Below, one piece after another: positions 34,020-42,420 of a stretch of 64,000 nt of DNA; position 1 is the stretch's first letter, and every line of letters begins with the position of its first letter. Origin of the DNA: JAAFIP01 sp963775085 (GTDB taxonomy: Bacteria > Pseudomonadota > Gammaproteobacteria > Burkholderiales > Burkholderiaceae_C); the NCBI GenBank assembly GCA_963775085.1, contig CAVZHO010000005.1, positions 186,001 to 250,000 on the forward strand. The letters run 5' to 3'. The notes under the pieces are model-generated. The model saw nothing but the letters and a program-made list of their open reading frames with translations, had not been told where the DNA came from and ran no database searches. Position numbers and translations under genes: made by a program.

Positions 34020-34730
34020 ATGAAACTTCTGGCCTTTGACACCTCCACCGAGGTGATGAGCATTGCGGTCCAGCATGGCGAGCAAGTCTTCACGTACACC
34101 GGCGCAGGCGCGGCGCAGGCCTCTGGCGCGCTGATCCCGGCCATCCAGGCGCTCATGGCGCAGGCCGGTGTGCAGTTTAACCAGCTCGATGCCATTGTCT
34201 TTGGCAGAGGCCCCGGCTCGTTTACCGGGCTGCGCACCGCCTGCGCGGTGGCGCAGGGCCTGGCCTTCGCCAGCGGTGTACAGGTGCTGCCCATCGACAC
34301 CTTGCATGCCGTGGCCGAGGAGGCGCACCATGCCACCGGTGCCACCCGGATCTGCGCGGCGCTGGATGCACGCATGGGTGAAATGTACTACGCATACTAT
34401 ATATTTGATAGCTGCTTACGTCCTGCCATCAAGGACTACCACCTTAAAACACCATCAAATATGGAGGTGCGGGCCGATTTTGCACAGACCCTGCTGGCAG
34501 GCAATGTACGCCCGCTCTACGATGGCCAATTACCCGCCGCCGTGCTGGCTGCGCCCTACCACCCCTGCCTGCCCAGCGCCACGGCGCTGCTGCGCCTGGC
34601 CCCTGCACTGATCGCGCAAGGCGCGCTGGTCGACGCACAGGATGCCCTGCCGCTGTACGTGCGCGACAAAGTAGCGCTCACCACCGCCGAGCGTGAGACG
34701 GTCGCCGCCACCAAGGCGGGCAGCGCGTAA
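34020..34730 (+). CDS. tsaB: tRNA threonylcarbamoyladenosine synthesis protein TsaB, with repeat insert
   Basis: A 236-residue protein of the ASKHA fold. TsaB works with TsaD and TsaE to make t6A37 in ANN-decoding tRNAs. MKLLAFDTSTEVMSIAV and GRGPGSFTGLRTACAVAQGL are the family signatures, and DARMGEMYYAYY is the dimer-region motif. Directly after that the protein reads IFDSCLRPAIKDYHLKT, encoded by a repeat A copy in frame, between the usual DARMGEVYWA segment and the C-terminal lobe. TsaB is essential in most bacteria, so the altered protein is probably functional. rimI follows after 11 bases, the common tsaB-rimI order. Confidence 0.9.
   Translation: MKLLAFDTSTEVMSIAVQHGEQVFTYTGAGAAQASGALIPAIQALMAQAGVQFNQLDAIVFGRGPGSFTGLRTACAVAQGLAFASGVQVLPIDTLHAVAEEAHHATGATRICAALDARMGEMYYAYYIFDSCLRPAIKDYHLKTPSNMEVRADFAQTLLAGNVRPLYDGQLPAAVLAAPYHPCLPSATALLRLAPALIAQGALVDAQDALPLYVRDKVALTTAERETVAATKAGSA
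34392..34456 (+). repeat. Repeat A copy inside tsaB (in frame)
   Basis: Forward copy: TATTTGATAGCTGCTTACG, TCCTGCCATCAAGGACTACC, then CCTTAAAACACC. It adds about 20 residues. Confidence 0.88.
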
Positions 34731-34741
34731 ACTCTGAAGCC

Positions 34742-35239
34742 ATGAGCGCCCTGCCCAAAGCACCCCCTGCCATTGAGATCCATGATCTGCGTGAAGCCCA
34801 TTTTGAGCCGATGCAGTTGGACGATTTGGCGCAGGTGATGGCCGTAGAACAGGCGGTGTACGAATGGCCCTGGAGTGAGGGCAATATCACTGACAGCATC
34901 CAAGCGGGCTACCTGTGCCTCAAGCTGATGGGCGGGCCCAGCGAGCTGCTGGGCTACATGATTGCCATGCAAGGGGTAGACGAAGTGCACCTGCTCAACA
35001 TTACTGTGGCACCGCCCTACCTGCGCCAAGGCTGGGCGCGCGTCATGCTGGACGCGCTGGCGCTGTGGGCACGTGAACACAACGCGCAGTGGCTGTGGCT
35101 GGAGGCGCGCGCCAGCAATACCCGCGCCATCCACGTCTATGAGCGCTATGGTTTTCGCCGCGTCGGTGCGCGCAAGCGCTACTACCCGGCGGCAGACAGC
35201 CAGCGCGAAGATGCCATCGTGATGAGCTACAAGCTATGA
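34742..35239 (+). CDS. rimI: Ribosomal protein S18-alanine N-acetyltransferase RimI
   Basis: A 165-residue GNAT acetyltransferase that acetylates the N-terminal alanine of ribosomal protein S18. MQLDDLAQVMAVEQAVYEWPW is the family start; NITVAPPYLRQGWARVMLDAL is the acetyl-CoA loop; ASNTRAIHVYERYGFRRVG with RKRYYP is the C-terminal signature. It sits between tsaB and the uracil-DNA glycosylase gene, overlapping the latter by four bases (ATGA), so the three genes form one operon. Confidence 0.93.
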   Translation: MSALPKAPPAIEIHDLREAHFEPMQLDDLAQVMAVEQAVYEWPWSEGNITDSIQAGYLCLKLMGGPSELLGYMIAMQGVDEVHLLNITVAPPYLRQGWARVMLDALALWAREHNAQWLWLEARASNTRAIHVYERYGFRRVGARKRYYPAADSQREDAIVMSYKL

Positions 35240-36111
35240 GCGCTGACATGACCGATGCTGCGCAACCTGAACCCGGCACACTGCCCACGGGCTTGCCACT
35301 TGATGCACGCCAGCGCGCCATGCTCGAGGCCATGGGCATTACGCTGTGGCAACCCGAAATTATTGATCAAAAACCGGCTGTAGTCCCTGTCAACAGGACG
35401 CAAGCAGCTATTCAAATAGTAGCGCATTCCAGCCCGGTTGCAGCCCCCACGCACGCTGCACTGGCAGTGCCTGCCGCGCAGAGCCTGCCCGCAGGCATCG
35501 CCCAGATGGACTGGCCCGCACTGCAAGACGCCGTGCGCAGCTGCCAGGCCTGCGCCCTGTGCGCCAGCCGCAAAACCACGGTCTTTGGCACGGGCCAAAG
35601 TGCCATTGAACCCAGCCTCGCCCCGCGCGCCGACTGGCTCATCGTCGGCGAGGCCCCCAGCGAAGACGAAGATGCCTTGGGCGAGCCCTTTGCAGGCCCC
35701 GCTGGCAAACTGCTGGACAACATGCTGCGCGCCATGGTCATCGACGGCCAGCCCTTGGCACGCCAGAACAATGTCTTCATCACCAACGTGCTCAAGTGCC
35801 GCCCTCCGGCCGACCGCAACCCCAGCAACACCGAGGTGGCCATGTGCCAGCCCTATCTGCTGCGCCAAGTAGCGCTGCTGCAACCCAAAATCATCCTGGC
35901 CATGGGCCGCTTTGCCATGCAAGCCCTGATCGGCAGCACCGAGCCGCTGGGCAAGCTGCGGGGCCGCGTGCATGCGCTGCAAGGTGCTGGTGTGCAAACG
36001 CCGGTCATCGTCACCTACCAGCCCGCCTACCTGCTGCGCAACCCCAACGACAAGGCCAAGGCCTGGGCCGATTTGCTGTTGGCGATGCAAACCTTGCACA
36101 GCACTGGCTAG
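35236..36111 (+). CDS. Family 4 uracil-DNA glycosylase with altered motifs
   Basis: A 291-residue iron-sulfur uracil-DNA glycosylase. Cysteines for the [4Fe-4S] cluster are present (CQACALC near residue 100, KCRPP and CQPYLL further on). Motif 1 reads VGEAPSEDEDALGEPFAGP, with Ser where Gly is usual in GEAPG; motif 3 reads VTYQPAYLLRN, with Gln in place of the His of the usual YHPAYLLR. Catalysis may be reduced or changed. Residues AVVPVNRTQAAIQIVA in the N-terminal linker come from a reverse repeat A copy in frame. It is coupled to rimI; the end overlaps the convergent DMT gene by four bases. Confidence 0.88.
   Translation: MSADMTDAAQPEPGTLPTGLPLDARQRAMLEAMGITLWQPEIIDQKPAVVPVNRTQAAIQIVAHSSPVAAPTHAALAVPAAQSLPAGIAQMDWPALQDAVRSCQACALCASRKTTVFGTGQSAIEPSLAPRADWLIVGEAPSEDEDALGEPFAGPAGKLLDNMLRAMVIDGQPLARQNNVFITNVLKCRPPADRNPSNTEVAMCQPYLLRQVALLQPKIILAMGRFAMQALIGSTEPLGKLRGRVHALQGAGVQTPVIVTYQPAYLLRNPNDKAKAWADLLLAMQTLHSTG
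35370..35424 (-). repeat. Repeat A copy inside uracil-DNA glycosylase gene (in frame)
   Basis: Reverse copy: CTGTAGTCCCTGTCAACAGG, ACGCAAGCAGCTATTC, AAATAGTAGC. Read in the same phase as the copy in the DUF3108 gene, giving nearly the same peptide (VVPVxRTQAAI). Confidence 0.88.
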
Positions 36112-36989
36112 CGCGAACGCTTGGGCCACAACACACTGCCAATGGCCACCACCATCAGCGCCATGGCCGTCCAGTCCTGCCAGTGCACCGCCTCGCCCAA
36201 CACCAACGCGCCGCTGAACACGCCCAGCACCGGGATCATCATCACACTCAGGGTCGAGGCGATCGGCGGCAGGCTGCGCGCCAAATAGAACCAGGTGGCG
36301 TGGGCAAAGCCAAAGATGATGACGGCGTTGTACGCAATCGAAAACCAGGTCATGCGGCTGGGCGCACGCCACTGTGCGGTTTCAAAGCCGATGCCCAATG
36401 CGCTGATGACCACCGCCGACAGCACCGTCATCCAAAACGAAATCGCCAAGGTCGGCACGGGGATGGTGGTGCGGCGCAGCATCTGCGTGCCCAGTGCCCA
36501 GGTCGATGCGGCGGCCAGCGCCAGCATCACGCCCAGGGGCTTGCCCGTCATCGTGCCCAGTTCGTGCGTGAGCAGCAGCACCACGCCGACCGCCGCCGCG
36601 CCCACGCCCAGCCAGGCGCGCTGTGAGAGCTTGTCTTGGTAAAACCAGGCTCCAATCATGGCGCTGAAAATCGGCATGGTGTAGCCCAAAATCGCCGTGC
36701 GCCCCGAGGACAAAAGCTTGACCGCAATGATGATGCAGCCGTGCCAGATGAACATATTGAACAACGCCAGCACCAGCAGCTCGCCCCAGTAGGCGCGCGG
36801 CACGGTAAACGGCACCTTCAGCCATTTCAGCCCCAACGCCAGTACCGGCACGCCCAGCCAGATTGATATGGCGCGAAAGGTCAGCGGTGGATAGTCTTGC
36901 ACCCCCAGCTTGAGCACGGGCCAGTTCAGGCCCCAGGCCAGGGTAAGACCGACGAGAAGCCAAAGCTGGGTGGGGGTAAGGCGCTGCAT
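36108..36989 (-). CDS. DMT (EamA) family transporter
   Basis: A 293-residue membrane protein with ten hydrophobic segments and two EamA domains (LWLLVGLTLAWGLNWPVLKL; second from LGVMLALAAASTWALGTQML). Substrate unknown. Start MQRLTPTQLW at 36989. It is convergent with the uracil-DNA glycosylase gene and divergent from the surface locus beginning at 37.2 kb, from which it is separated by about 220 bases. Confidence 0.88.
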   Translation of the reverse strand: MQRLTPTQLWLLVGLTLAWGLNWPVLKLGVQDYPPLTFRAISIWLGVPVLALGLKWLKVPFTVPRAYWGELLVLALFNMFIWHGCIIIAVKLLSSGRTAILGYTMPIFSAMIGAWFYQDKLSQRAWLGVGAAAVGVVLLLTHELGTMTGKPLGVMLALAAASTWALGTQMLRRTTIPVPTLAISFWMTVLSAVVISALGIGFETAQWRAPSRMTWFSIAYNAVIIFGFAHATWFYLARSLPPIASTLSVMMIPVLGVFSGALVLGEAVHWQDWTAMALMVVAIGSVLWPKRSR

Positions 36990-37214
36990 GGGGGGATTGT
37001 CGCTTGATAGGTGCCACGCTTTTGGTATTCTTTAACTATGCGACGGTTGGCATTGATTTTGATGAAAATACGACATCTTGTGTACTTTGTCGCGCAACGC
37101 GCTACTTAAACCGTTTGCCCGGCCATATTCTCCGGATTCACCTGGATTCTCAAGATAATGTCGTACTCCAAGCGTATGGTTTTTTATAAAAATGGATGCA
37201 GCCTCTCGATACTT

Positions 37215-38555
37215 ATGGTTAATCTTTTACAACCCTCTGTCCGGCTCAAACTGCTTTGCATCTGCCTGAGTGCGTCGGCATTTTTTGCCCATGCGCAAAC
37301 CGACGAGCTGGTCAAAAACGGGCAGGCTTTGAATGCCCAAGGACAATGGCTGGAGGCGTTCAAGCTGCTGGAGCCCAGCGAGGCCCAGCGTGCGGGGGAA
37401 CCCGGCTTTGATCTGGCCATCGGCATTGCGGCCAATGGCGCAGGGCAATTTATGCGCGCCATTCTTGCGCTGGAGCGCGTGCTTTCCGTCCAACCCAACA
37501 ACCCCCTGGCGCGCGCCGAGCTGGGTCGTGCCCTGTTTGCGGTGGGTGACACGGTGGGGGCGCGCAAACAGCTCAATCAAAGCAAATTGCTTGGGGCTCC
37601 CGAGCAGTTGGTCATTGCCAGCGATCAATTGCTACAGGTCATCGACAACACCGAGGCAAAATACAAGTCTTCCGTCAGTGGTTACATCAGTGCCAGTTTG
37701 GGCCGCGACACTAACGTCAACAGCGGACCTGCCGATGCCAATGTAGCTGTACCGGCTTTTGGCGGATTGGTTTTTGCGCTCGACCCCAGCGCCGTTAAAG
37801 CGGCTTCTGACTTTGGCAGTGCTGGTGCCGGTATTTCGGGGCGCTTTGTCATTGACCCTCGGTGGGCTTTGGTTGGCAATGCCCATATTACGGCACACAG
37901 GCACCCCGTACAAACCACCCCGTTTGACAGCGAACGTACCAACGTGCAAACCGGCGTGAACTACCGGGAAGAGCGCAACGAGCTCGCACTGGCACTGAAT
38001 CTGGACGTTACCCGCTTAAACCAGGCATTGGCACGCAAACAGACCGGGGTAACGGCCGACTGGGCCTATCATCTGACGCAGTTTCAGCAGTTGTCCAGCT
38101 ATTTTCAAGCCACGCGTTTGCTCTATTCCGAAGCGCTGAGTGAGCGCAACGCCAACCGTTACGTCTTCGGTGCCAATTTTCTGCATACTTTTCGCGATGC
38201 CCTGACGGTGTATGCCGGGGCCTACGCCGGCACCGAGCAGGCGCTGCGCAAAGATTTGCCACATCTGAGCAACCGCTTTGCGGGCCTCCTTTTGGGCGCA
38301 CAGAAACCCCTCACGGAAACCGTGATGGTATTTGGCAGCTTGGGTTACGAGCATCGCCAATACGGTGCCCCCGAGCCCCTCTTCTTGGTTACCCGGCAAG
38401 ACAATCAGTTGAACGCAGGCCTTGGGCTGCACTGGATACCCGAGCCGTTTTGGCGCGTCACGCCGCAAATTTCTCTCAGCCGCACACAATCTGATATCGC
38501 CATCAATGAATTTGACAAGCGTGTGATATCAGTCACAGCCAGGCGGAATTTCTGA
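37215..38555 (+). CDS. Slam-like outer-membrane protein with TPR region (DUF560-like)
   Basis: A 446-residue exported protein. Signal peptide (LKLLCICLSASAFFAHAQ), helical TPR-type region (residues about 28-150; NGQALNAQGQWLEAFKLLEP, AILALERVLSVQPNNPLARA) and a C-terminal region of about 290 residues of alternating beta strands ending in ...SVTARRNF with the final Phe of outer-membrane barrels. The order matches the surface lipoprotein assembly modulators (Slam), which move proteins with a TbpB-type barrel to the surface. The next gene encodes such a barrel. Start 37215 gives a proper signal peptide; in-frame ATG codons at 37158 and 37179 are possible. Slam assignment is by architecture and moderate motif likeness (SGYISASLGRDTNVNSGP). 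Confidence 0.72.
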   Translation: MVNLLQPSVRLKLLCICLSASAFFAHAQTDELVKNGQALNAQGQWLEAFKLLEPSEAQRAGEPGFDLAIGIAANGAGQFMRAILALERVLSVQPNNPLARAELGRALFAVGDTVGARKQLNQSKLLGAPEQLVIASDQLLQVIDNTEAKYKSSVSGYISASLGRDTNVNSGPADANVAVPAFGGLVFALDPSAVKAASDFGSAGAGISGRFVIDPRWALVGNAHITAHRHPVQTTPFDSERTNVQTGVNYREERNELALALNLDVTRLNQALARKQTGVTADWAYHLTQFQQLSSYFQATRLLYSEALSERNANRYVFGANFLHTFRDALTVYAGAYAGTEQALRKDLPHLSNRFAGLLLGAQKPLTETVMVFGSLGYEHRQYGAPEPLFLVTRQDNQLNAGLGLHWIPEPFWRVTPQISLSRTQSDIAINEFDKRVISVTARRNF

Positions 38556-38633
38556 TATGCAATTAGTTACAGCTTGTTTGCAGGCACACATAATCCATGT
38601 AATCCATATCAGCCGCAACCACGCGAGAAAGTG

Positions 38634-40052
38634 ATGCCCATGAATCCGTCAGCCTACGCCCCATTTGCAACCCCGTTTGTGCTGGCCTGCATGGCGGCCT
38701 TTCCAGTGGCGGCACAAACCGCCGCAGGCTCGGCCGTAGCTGGTCAAGCGCAATACGCCAGCGGTGAAGTCACGATCGGCAAAGAGGGCGGCACCAGCAG
38801 CCCCCTGATAAAGGGAGGTGCCATTCAAGCCGGTGACACGGTGACCACCGGGGAGCAAGGGCGCGTGCAAATGCGCTTTAGCGATGGCGGATTTATTGCC
38901 CTGCATGCCAACTCCAGGTTTTCTGTCAACGGCTATGTTGATGCCAAAGACGGCAGCAAAGACCAATTTTTGGTCAGCCTGGTCACCGGTGGCATGCGCG
39001 CCATCACTGGCCTGATTGGCAAACGCAATCCCAACAACTACAAAGTCATCACACCCACTGCCAGTATCGGCATTCGGGGCTCCGGGTTTAATGTCGTTCA
39101 CAACGCCGACGGCACCCTGTCGGTCACCACCGAGCTTGATGCCATCGATGTGTGCAACAAAGGTGGCTGCATTGGACTGAACGTCGGTGAGTCTGCCCTG
39201 GTGCGCAATGCCCAGGACAAACCCGTGCGCACCAATATTCCTGCCAGCGTGATCCCGCCGCCCGTCAACGACACCAAGTTTGTTGCCGATAACCAGACCA
39301 TCAACGTCCCCGCCCCCGTGCAAGCCCCAGCGCAGGCCTTTGGCATGGGTGGATTGCAAGCGAATAACGTGGGGTTTTTCCGTCAGTATTTTGACGGCGC
39401 CCTCGCCTTGAATGCCGATGGCCAACCCATTGCCTACGCCCAGGGCAACTCCGGTTCGGGCGAAAACACGGGCGTCGTGTCCAATATCCAAAGCGCCGGT
39501 AGCCTGGCTGGCAAAGACCAGTTAGTGCTGGGCACCTGGAGCACTGGCAACTGGCGTGATGGCGCTGCAAACGCCCCAGCGGGCACTACTGGTTTGGCAC
39601 CCGTAGCGTTCTTTACGGGGCAAAGCACTTCAAGTGCCGACTTGGCTGGACTGTCAGGCAGAAATGCAAACTATGCTTTTAGCCAGGCCACGCCGGTGCA
39701 GTCATCGTCCGGCATCACGGGCGTGCTAATGCCCACCAGCAATCTGACGGTTAACTTTGCCGGTGCCAATACCTCGGTAGGGGTCAATCTGGATGTGCGC
39801 TTTCCAGCTGCGGGCGCGCGTGTGGCTACCACCAGTACCGACTATGCTTTGCGTGGCACCGCCAATGGCGTAGGCACGGGTTTTGCCGGCAGCCTGACCG
39901 TCTCTGGGCCCGCTTGCGCAAAGGGCTGTGGTGGCGCTGGCGCAGCAGGAGCCTTTATCGGTCCCCATGCGTCACGCGCGGGTCTCACATTTACGGCAAG
40001 CACCTCGCAGCATGGTAACTTCATCGGTGCTGCGGGCTTCAGCCAAAAGTAA
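38634..40052 (+). CDS. FecR-domain secreted protein with Slam-substrate-like C-terminal barrel
   Basis: A 472-residue exported protein. Signal peptide (VLACMAAFPVAAQT), FecR domain at about 35-190 (GEVTIGKEGG, KGGAIQAGDTVTTGEQGRVQ, FSDGGFIALHANSRFSV, TPTASIGIRGSGFNV), a Pro-rich linker and a C-terminal domain at about 260-472. The last part resembles the C-terminal barrel of TbpB and Slam-dependent proteins: YALRGTANGVGTGFAGSLTV, GAGAAGAFIGPHASRAGLTF, FIGAAGFSQK. No lipobox, so it may be released like soluble Slam substrates. It lies 80 bases after the Slam-like gene. The FecR part could bind a sugar or sense a ligand; that is open. Confidence 0.75.
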   Translation: MPMNPSAYAPFATPFVLACMAAFPVAAQTAAGSAVAGQAQYASGEVTIGKEGGTSSPLIKGGAIQAGDTVTTGEQGRVQMRFSDGGFIALHANSRFSVNGYVDAKDGSKDQFLVSLVTGGMRAITGLIGKRNPNNYKVITPTASIGIRGSGFNVVHNADGTLSVTTELDAIDVCNKGGCIGLNVGESALVRNAQDKPVRTNIPASVIPPPVNDTKFVADNQTINVPAPVQAPAQAFGMGGLQANNVGFFRQYFDGALALNADGQPIAYAQGNSGSGENTGVVSNIQSAGSLAGKDQLVLGTWSTGNWRDGAANAPAGTTGLAPVAFFTGQSTSSADLAGLSGRNANYAFSQATPVQSSSGITGVLMPTSNLTVNFAGANTSVGVNLDVRFPAAGARVATTSTDYALRGTANGVGTGFAGSLTVSGPACAKGCGGAGAAGAFIGPHASRAGLTFTASTSQHGNFIGAAGFSQK

Positions 40053-40109
40053 ATTCATTGGGGCAGGCCTGTTGCATAGTCCCATACCTTCTCAAAGGAT
40101 ACCTGTTTC

Positions 40110-42320
40110 ATGCGTTCACTCTTATCCTTCAGCCTCGCACTGATCTGCACCCTGGGCATGACAGCCTGCGGCGGAGGCAGCTCATCCACCACCACACCAG
40201 CCACCAACTCCGTGGTCTCGGTACCCATCGGCCAGGCTAATGCAAGCGGTGCGGTGTTGGGCGGTGCCCAAGACCCCGCCAGCACGCAAGGTGCCAACGG
40301 CGACTACTACCTCAATGCGACAACGGGTCGGCTCTTTGGACCCAAAGTCAACAATGCATGGCCTGCGACCAGCGTGCAACTGGGCAGCAGCAACGGCACG
40401 GTCACCTTACCCGCTGGCACCACCGGTGTTACCACCGGGTCTGGCGGCACGGTAGTGATTGGGTCCGTGGGTACCATCGGCAACACAGGTGCGACGGGTG
40501 CTACCGGCGCCACTGGCCCTGTAGGGGCAAGTGGAAATTCACTCCTGAATGGTGTAGGTGCGCCTCTCAATAACGGAATTGGTAAAGACGGTGATTTCTA
40601 CCTCGATACCCTTGGCCATCTGATCTATGGTCCGAAGCTCAACGGCCTCTGGCCAGCGAGTGGTTTTTCACTGGTAGGGCCAATAGGAGCTACTGGAGCT
40701 GCGGGTGCTACAGGTGCTACAGGTGCTACAGGTGCTACAGGTGCTACGGGCGCTGCGGGCGCTGCAGGTGCGGCGGGAGCTGCGGGTGCCACTGGAGCTG
40801 CGGGTGTTGCAGGTGCGAGCCTGCTAAGTGGCAGCGGAATCCCCAGTAACGCTATTGGCGGTATAAATGATTTTTATATCAATACTGCCAACAACTCATT
40901 GATAGGTCCAAAAACAATAACGGGTTGGCCAACTGTGGGGATCTCCTTAATAGGGGCAACGGGTGCTACGGGTGCTACGGGTGCTCCGGGTGCCGCTGGT
41001 GCTCCGGGTGCTACGGGTGCGCCGGGTGCCACTGGTGCTACGGGTGCTGCTGGTGCTCCTGGTGCTCCGGGTGCTACGGGTGCGCCGGGTGCCACTGGTG
41101 CGGCGGGCTTAAATGGCACCAGCATATTGGCTGGCCCCGGCGCGCCTTCCAGCACCCTTGGCAACAATGGTGATCTGTATTTCAATACCAGTACTGGCAC
41201 CATTTTGGGCCCTAAAGCATTGGGTATTTGGCCTGCCACGGGTACCGTGTTGATTGGCGCAACGGGGCCGCAAGGATTAACTGGGGCAGCGGGAGCGACG
41301 GGCCCACAAGGCATCACCGGCACAACCGGCGCGACGGGTCCTGCGGGTTTGGATGGCAAGACCATTCGCAGCGGCTCTGGCGCTCCCGCCAACAGCTTGG
41401 GCAATGACGGAGATTTTTATATTGATGCTACCAATAGCACCCTCTATGGTCCTAAAGTATTGGGGGTTTGGCCCGCTGGCATCTCGTTAATTGGTGCTAC
41501 GGGTGCCACGGGTGCCGTAGGTGCCACGGGCGCTGCGGGTGCCACGGGTGCCACGGGTGCCGTAGGAGCTGCAGGTGCAAGTGGCAGTACCTTGTTAAAT
41601 GGCCTCATACCACCAGCAAATACTGTTGGCAATAACGGTGATTTTTATCTGGATACGGCGGCCCAGCAGATTTACGGCCCCAAAGCCGCAGGAGCGTGGC
41701 CATTGGGTGTTTCGCTGTTGGGTACTCCTGGAGCCACGGGCCTGACCGGAGCCGTGGGGCCTGCGGGACCAACGGGACCACAAGGTGCGACCGGCACCAC
41801 GGGTCTGACCGGAGCCGTGGGGCCTGCGGGACCAACGGGACCACAAGGTGCGACCGGCACCACGGGTCTGACCGGTGCCGTGGGACCCGCAGGGCCAACG
41901 GGTCCGCAAGGTGCGACCGGCACCACGGGACCCATGACGCCCAGTGATTTATTCGTTCAAACTGGCTGCACGAATGCCACAACCAGCAGCATCAACGTGA
42001 CGCTCACCACTGTCAGGTATATATTTTGCGACTATGGTGGGGCACTCAGAGGCGGCACCATGACGGTTTCTTTACCTTCAGCAGCCACTTACGCTACGGG
42101 AACTCTCGTCACGATCAGCCCAACCAATGACAGCGGGTTTAATCTATTTGGTAGCCCGCATAATGTGGTGCTGGTATCGCCGGGCTCGTTCCTGAATGGG
42201 GATGGGTTTACCAATGTTTCGACCGCAGGAGTTGGCCAAACCATCGATATCTCGTTCCGATTTAGTCTCAGCCTTATCTCGGGTGGTATTTCGGGGAAAT
42301 GGTATCTTCTGTGGCAATAG
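40110..42320 (+). CDS. Collagen-like repeat lipoprotein
   Basis: A 736-residue surface protein with lipoprotein signal (LALICTLGMTACGGGSSS). The body alternates Gly-x-x collagen-like tracts (GATGATGATG, GAPGAAGAPGATG and similar) with six copies of a short module, NGDFYxxT...YGPKxxGxWP (about residues 72, 164, 254, 354, 434 and 507). The last tract has three 63-base tandem repeats (TGLTGAVGPAGPTGPQGAT). A C-terminal head of about 125 residues with two cysteines (QTGCTNATTSSINV, RYIFCDYGG) and beta-rich sequence ends the protein. A trimeric stalk with a head is likely. Third gene of the surface locus, 57 bases after the FecR-barrel gene. Confidence 0.85.
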   Translation: MRSLLSFSLALICTLGMTACGGGSSSTTTPATNSVVSVPIGQANASGAVLGGAQDPASTQGANGDYYLNATTGRLFGPKVNNAWPATSVQLGSSNGTVTLPAGTTGVTTGSGGTVVIGSVGTIGNTGATGATGATGPVGASGNSLLNGVGAPLNNGIGKDGDFYLDTLGHLIYGPKLNGLWPASGFSLVGPIGATGAAGATGATGATGATGATGAAGAAGAAGAAGATGAAGVAGASLLSGSGIPSNAIGGINDFYINTANNSLIGPKTITGWPTVGISLIGATGATGATGAPGAAGAPGATGAPGATGATGAAGAPGAPGATGAPGATGAAGLNGTSILAGPGAPSSTLGNNGDLYFNTSTGTILGPKALGIWPATGTVLIGATGPQGLTGAAGATGPQGITGTTGATGPAGLDGKTIRSGSGAPANSLGNDGDFYIDATNSTLYGPKVLGVWPAGISLIGATGATGAVGATGAAGATGATGAVGAAGASGSTLLNGLIPPANTVGNNGDFYLDTAAQQIYGPKAAGAWPLGVSLLGTPGATGLTGAVGPAGPTGPQGATGTTGLTGAVGPAGPTGPQGATGTTGLTGAVGPAGPTGPQGATGTTGPMTPSDLFVQTGCTNATTSSINVTLTTVRYIFCDYGGALRGGTMTVSLPSAATYATGTLVTISPTNDSGFNLFGSPHNVVLVSPGSFLNGDGFTNVSTAGVGQTIDISFRFSLSLISGGISGKWYLLWQ
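40697..40745 (+). repeat. Nine-base repeats in the collagen-like gene
   Basis: Several copies in a row of GGTGCTACA (coding Gly-Ala-Thr). Slippage here would lengthen or shorten the stalk by whole triplets without losing the frame. Similar GGTGCTACG/GGTGCTCCG tracts recur at about 40960-41100. Confidence 0.8.
41739..41927 (+). repeat. Three 63-base tandem repeats in the collagen-like gene
   Basis: Units begin at 41739, 41802 and 41865 with GGTCTGACCGGAGCCGTGGG or close variants and end GGCACCACG. The first two copies are almost identical. Each codes 21 residues, seven Gly-x-x triplets. Confidence 0.92.
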
Positions 42321-42420
42321 ATTCAACAGTTTCTATCGTACGCATCTAAGAAGCATCTCCGTTTACAGCACAACTGTGGCATATATCAATGCGCAGAAAT
42401 TGGTTCGTACAATACCGCGC

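Noticed and set aside
40697..41930. Long open frames opposite the collagen-like gene
   Set aside because: They mirror the Gly-Ala-Thr repeats (giving APVAPV-type peptides) and have no start signals or family match.
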